A DNA stretch of 64,000 nucleotides, from positions 62,001-126,000 of the forward strand of contig NZ_JBAFWZ010000005.1 of the NCBI RefSeq assembly GCF_036662795.1, read 5' to 3'. Positions within the stretch are counted from its first letter, which is position 1; each line of letters begins with the position of its first letter. The DNA comes from Lysinibacillus_B sp036662795. GTDB taxonomy: Bacteria > Bacillota > Bacilli > Bacillales_A > Planococcaceae. Under the pieces are notes generated by a model. The model ran no database searches, had not been told where the DNA came from, and was given only the letters and a program-made list of their open reading frames with translations. A program made the translations under genes and the position numbers. Shown here piece after piece: positions 60,466 through 64,000 of the stretch.

Positions 60466-62961
60466 GTGGCAGAAAATCTCGATTTGTTTGAATCCAATAA
60501 GCTATTTATATTAGGCCGTCCAATCGTATCTATTTTTCATAATGCAACTAATATGTATTCGATTGTTCGTGTAAAAATTCAAGAGACAAACCTACAATAT
60601 CAAGAGAAAGAAATCATTGTTGTTGGCTATTTTCCACAGCTTACAGAGGATGAAATGTATCGATTTACGGGTGTTATAAAAACGCATCCAAAATACGGCA
60701 TGCAGTTTCAGGTGGACACCTTCGAAAAAGAAATGCCTGCAACAGAAACGGGTATTGTCCATTATTTATCAAGTGATTTATTTCCGGGGATTGGGCGCAA
60801 GACAGCTGAAACGATTGTTGAAAAGCTAGGTGTGGATGCACTTCAAAGAATTATGGAAGATCCCGAGGCGCTAGATGCAATTCCGAGGCTTTCAGGCGAG
60901 AAAAAGCTGCAAATACGGTCGGCTGTTGAGCAAAATTTAGGCTTACAGCGAGTGATGATTCAGTTGAATGATTGGGGCTTTGGACCACAGCTCGGGATGA
61001 AAATATACCAAACGTATCGTGAGGAAACGATTCCACTACTGACCGAAAATCCGTTTCGATTAATTGAGGATGTGGAAGGGGTCGGCTTCCAACGTGCAGA
61101 TGAGCTAGGGGCGAGACTAGGCATTACGGGAAATCATCCGGACCGAATAAAGGCGGCAATTTTCCATGTGCTCACAACAGCTGCCTTATCAGATGGGCAT
61201 GTATATTTAAATGCTGAGCATGTCCTGCCAAATGTAAAGGACATGTTAGAGCAAAGTCAGCGAGTGGAAATTCCATATGAGGCGATCTCGCAGGCGTGTA
61301 TTGAAATGCGTGAGGAAAGTAAAATTTGCGGCGAGGAAACAAGACTGTATCTTCCTTCTCTTTATTTTAGTGAAATCGGCATTGCCTCAAAAATTCTTGA
61401 GTTAGTCGAGCAAAATAAAAAACATACCCATTTCTCAAAGGATGAAATTCGAAAAGCAATCGGGGAAGTAGAGGAGCGCTATGAGGTCACTTATGCTCCA
61501 ACACAGGCGCAGGCAATTGAAACAGCCCTTAATTCAGCCCTGATGATACTAACGGGCGGTCCCGGTACCGGAAAAACGACAGTTATTAAAGGACTTGTCG
61601 AGGTGTATGCTGAGCTACACGGGCTTTCGCTAGATCCGAAAGTCTACGCGCAAAAAGAGGAGCCGTTTCCGATTGTGTTGGCCGCACCAACAGGCCGTGC
61701 AGCAAAGCGGTTAGCAGAATCTACAGAGCTACCAGCAATGACGATTCATCGCCTTTTAGGATTCACTGGACAAGAAAAGGACGGGGACGAGGAAATAGGA
61801 CGAGACATTACGGGACGACTTGTTATTATTGATGAAATGTCCATGGTGGATACATGGCTAGCGCACCAATTAATGAAAAGCTTACCTGAGGATGTTCAAG
61901 TTGTTTTTGTTGGTGACCAAGATCAGCTACCACCAGTAGGACCCGGGCAAGTGTTAAAGGATTTACTCGCCTCAAAACAAATTCAGACGGTGGAGCTTAC
62001 GGATGTTTACCGACAAGCGGAAGGGTCAACAATTATTGAAATTGCCCATAGTATTAAAAAGGGGATTGTACCCGATACATTAACGACAAAAACAGCGGAT
62101 CGTTCCTTTATTAAGGCAAGTGCTGACCAAGTAACAAATGTGGTAACACAGGTTGTGAAGTCTGCTGTGGCAAAAGGTCATGCTATTAAAGATATTCAAG
62201 TACTAGCCCCAATGTATAAAGGTCCAGCCGGCATTGATGCGTTAAATAAGCAAATTCAGGAGCTTGTCAATCCGAATGATGGTACGCGGAAGGAGCTTGT
62301 ATTTGGCGATACGGTTTACCGAATTGGCGATAAAGTGCTGCAGCTCGTGAATCAGCCTGAAAGTAATGTGTTTAACGGGGATATGGGTGAGGTTATTTCG
62401 ATTATTAAGGCAAAGGAAACAATCGAAAAGCAGGATCTTCTCGTTGTATCGTATGAAGGGCTAGAGGTGACGTATCAGCGACCGGATTTAAATCAAATTA
62501 CGCTTGCTTATTGCTGCTCCATTCATAAATCACAGGGCTCAGAGTTTCAAACAGTTATTATGCCGGTTGTGCGGAGCTATTCAAAAATGCTACGAAGAAA
62601 TTTACTTTATACCGGGATTACTCGGGCTAAAAATTTCCTCATCCTTTGTGGAGAACCAGATGTACTAGCCTACGGATTAGCCAAAACGGATGACTTAACT
62701 CGACTAACAAGCTTACAGACAAGGTTAAATCCGATAGCTGTAGTGGAGGAGCCTGTTGTGGAGGTATCCACTCCTAAAGAGGAGAAGCTCCATGAGGTTG
62801 CACCGAGCAAACCTGCTTCATCACAACAAGAGCAGCTACAGCTAGAAAACGTAGCAAACGAACGACCACCTGTTTTAACTACAGAAACAGCGCCATACAT
62901 TCATCCATTAATCGGTATGGAGGGGGTTACACCATATAATTTTCTAGAAGAGTCGTCTTAA
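60466..62961 (+). CDS. recD2: ATP-dependent helicase RecD2
   Basis: RecD2 (YrrC) is a 5'-to-3' superfamily 1B helicase not part of RecBCD. The 831-residue protein has an N-terminal OB/helix-hairpin-helix part (YLSSDLFPGIGRKTAETIVEKLG, shown here only in part as FPGIGRKTAETI), Walker A GGPGTGKTT near residues 364-372, Walker B IIDEMSMVD, VGDQDQLPPVGPG and the C-terminal YTGITRAKNFLILCG. GTG start at 60466 with AAGGAG/GAAGG upstream. The last ~70 residues are a Glu/Ser-rich tail. Confidence 0.95.
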   Translation: MAENLDLFESNKLFILGRPIVSIFHNATNMYSIVRVKIQETNLQYQEKEIIVVGYFPQLTEDEMYRFTGVIKTHPKYGMQFQVDTFEKEMPATETGIVHYLSSDLFPGIGRKTAETIVEKLGVDALQRIMEDPEALDAIPRLSGEKKLQIRSAVEQNLGLQRVMIQLNDWGFGPQLGMKIYQTYREETIPLLTENPFRLIEDVEGVGFQRADELGARLGITGNHPDRIKAAIFHVLTTAALSDGHVYLNAEHVLPNVKDMLEQSQRVEIPYEAISQACIEMREESKICGEETRLYLPSLYFSEIGIASKILELVEQNKKHTHFSKDEIRKAIGEVEERYEVTYAPTQAQAIETALNSALMILTGGPGTGKTTVIKGLVEVYAELHGLSLDPKVYAQKEEPFPIVLAAPTGRAAKRLAESTELPAMTIHRLLGFTGQEKDGDEEIGRDITGRLVIIDEMSMVDTWLAHQLMKSLPEDVQVVFVGDQDQLPPVGPGQVLKDLLASKQIQTVELTDVYRQAEGSTIIEIAHSIKKGIVPDTLTTKTADRSFIKASADQVTNVVTQVVKSAVAKGHAIKDIQVLAPMYKGPAGIDALNKQIQELVNPNDGTRKELVFGDTVYRIGDKVLQLVNQPESNVFNGDMGEVISIIKAKETIEKQDLLVVSYEGLEVTYQRPDLNQITLAYCCSIHKSQGSEFQTVIMPVVRSYSKMLRRNLLYTGITRAKNFLILCGEPDVLAYGLAKTDDLTRLTSLQTRLNPIAVVEEPVVEVSTPKEEKLHEVAPSKPASSQQEQLQLENVANERPPVLTTETAPYIHPLIGMEGVTPYNFLEESS

Positions 62962-62983
62962 ATTTAGAGGGACTCTTCTATAC

Positions 62984-63029
62984 AAAAAGCTGATAAATTC
63001 CGAAGCTTAAGGGATTTATCAGCTTTTTT
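62984..63029. terminator. Bidirectional terminator after recD2
   Basis: AAAAAGCTGATAAATTCC / GGGATTTATCAGCTTTTT (18 arms) around a nine-base loop with T-runs on both sides; serves recD2 and the convergent MocR-like gene. Confidence 0.85.
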
Positions 63030-63033
63030 AAAT

Positions 63034-64000
63034 TTATAATGTACAGATTATGTTATACAGTCGATGGATTCCTTCTTGTATTTCCTCGTTATTTAGATGC
63101 CCATAGCCTAAAATAATTCGATTCGAATGTTTTCCCTTTTCTATTGTATGATCCTCTACAGGGTAAACTTTAACACCAGCCTGCTCAATTTGCCTGAGTG
63201 CTTGATTTGTAAATGGGAAGTCTGGCAATTCAAGAATAAGATGTAAGCCTGTTGAATAACCGATGATATTTGCCTTGTTCGAAAATGTTGTGCTAATACA
63301 TTGAATTAGAAAATCTCTTCGTTTTTTATATACTTTTTTCATCTTTGTAATATGTCTTTCTAAAAGACCCTCTTCAATAAATCGAGCAAGAATAAGCTGA
63401 TCTAAAGAAGGGGTGTGTAGATCTGAAAACCATTTCAGCCTTCTACATTTTTCAATAAGAGCTGGAGGAAGAATGACATACCCTATTCTCAGAGCAGGGG
63501 ATAAAATTTTGCTAAATGAACCAATGTACAGCACACGCTCTGGTTCTAACCCCTGCAGTGAACTAACGGGTGAACCTTCATAGCGAAACTCACTGTCATA
63601 ATCATCCTCGACAAGATAACAGTTTGATTTTCTTGAATAATCAATCAATTGAATCCGTCTTTGAATCGGTAACGTACCTCCTATAGGGAACTGATGAGAG
63701 GGCGTAATGAAAATAAACTTCGGATCTTTGTTTTCTGGTAACAAAGATGTCTTCATCCCAAATTCATCAACAGGAATAGGCAAAATGGAAGAACCAGTAG
63801 CTCTAAAAATCGTTTGAATATCATTCGTAATGGGATCTTCCATTGCTACCATATCACCCTTGGATAGTAGTAATTTAGAAACGAGTGTTAAAGCTTGAGT
63901 GGCACCAGAAGTGATGACGATTTGGTCTGGATGGCAATTCACTCCTCTTGTTTTCAATAAGTAACGTGATAGAACCGTTCGTAATTCTGGACGCCCTTCA
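63034..64000 (-). CDS. MocR/GabR family PLP-dependent regulator, partial (N-terminus outside window)
   Basis: Only the aminotransferase-like domain is in the window; the frame runs off the right edge, continuing upstream from GRPELRTVLSRYLLKTRGV. Motifs include ITSGATQAL, PSHQFPIGGTLP, EDDYDSEFRY, and the PLP lysine in IGSFSKILSPALRIGYV. A GntR-type winged helix should lie beyond the edge. Such MocR regulators (GabR, PdxR) control GABA or PLP genes; which one this is cannot be said. An internal TTG at 63957 is not the true start. Confidence 0.9.
   Translation of the reverse strand, partial: EGRPELRTVLSRYLLKTRGVNCHPDQIVITSGATQALTLVSKLLLSKGDMVAMEDPITNDIQTIFRATGSSILPIPVDEFGMKTSLLPENKDPKFIFITPSHQFPIGGTLPIQRRIQLIDYSRKSNCYLVEDDYDSEFRYEGSPVSSLQGLEPERVLYIGSFSKILSPALRIGYVILPPALIEKCRRLKWFSDLHTPSLDQLILARFIEEGLLERHITKMKKVYKKRRDFLIQCISTTFSNKANIIGYSTGLHLILELPDFPFTNQALRQIEQAGVKVYPVEDHTIEKGKHSNRIILGYGHLNNEEIQEGIHRLYNIICTL

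Noticed and set aside
1..64000. Search for CRISPR arrays, tRNA genes, transposases and phage genes
   Set aside because: No regularly spaced direct repeats with unique spacers, no tRNA-like cloverleaf noticed, and no transposase or integrase motif in the frames.

Overview
The window is a low-GC, Gram-positive, spore-forming chromosome. Gene content and order follow the Bacillus subtilis valS-to-recD2 (yrrC) backbone. The sporulation genes (spoIVFAB, spo0B, safA, spoVB), the T-box leaders and the frequent GTG/TTG starts behind strong Shine-Dalgarno sequences fit Bacillales. The orphan niaR, twin folC and protein divergence suggest a Lysinibacillus/Solibacillus-type Planococcaceae. The genus is an inference from memory, not a database result. 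I see no prophage, transposase, CRISPR array, tRNA or rRNA gene.

Layout. 1-8 kb: the start of a small minus-strand membrane protein gene, then T-box-controlled valS, two tandem folC paralogues, a SpoIIB-like anchor protein, maf and radC. 8.5-13.8 kb: cell shape and septum placement (mreBCD, minCD), then spoIVFA-spoIVFB. 13.8-18.8 kb: L21 leader, rplU-prp-rpmA, spo0B-obg, pheB-pheA and a DCC-family oxidoreductase. 18.9-22.8 kb: an XRE regulator, the niacin repressor niaR, and coat gene safA with a CotS-like kinase. 23-32.6 kb: ruvAB-queA-tgt-yajC, a DUF421 protein, spoVB, comN and fused secDF. 33-40.6 kb: a TrpE-like protein with altered catalytic residues, recJ, apt, relA, dtd and a DUF2642 protein. 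40.7-47.6 kb: an SH3b amidase, T-box-controlled hisS-aspS, a 21-bp tandem repeat and aspA. 47.8-54.2 kb: an AI-2E family permease, 6S RNA, tcdA, an MCP-like protein, two unknown proteins and a radical SAM protein. 54.3-64 kb: rarA, cymR-iscS-mnmA, a TPR protein, a eukaryotic-type HisA, recD2 and a partial MocR/GabR-like regulator.

Most of the window is conserved housekeeping. The items most worth following up are the eukaryotic-type stand-alone HisA (59.5-60.3 kb), the TrpE-like protein lacking expected metal-binding and catalytic residues (33.1-34.4 kb), the 21-bp array between aspS and aspA (46.04-46.15 kb), the structured secDF leader with possible upstream ORFs (30.05-30.33 kb), the twin folC genes, and a family of dispersed intergenic repeats.
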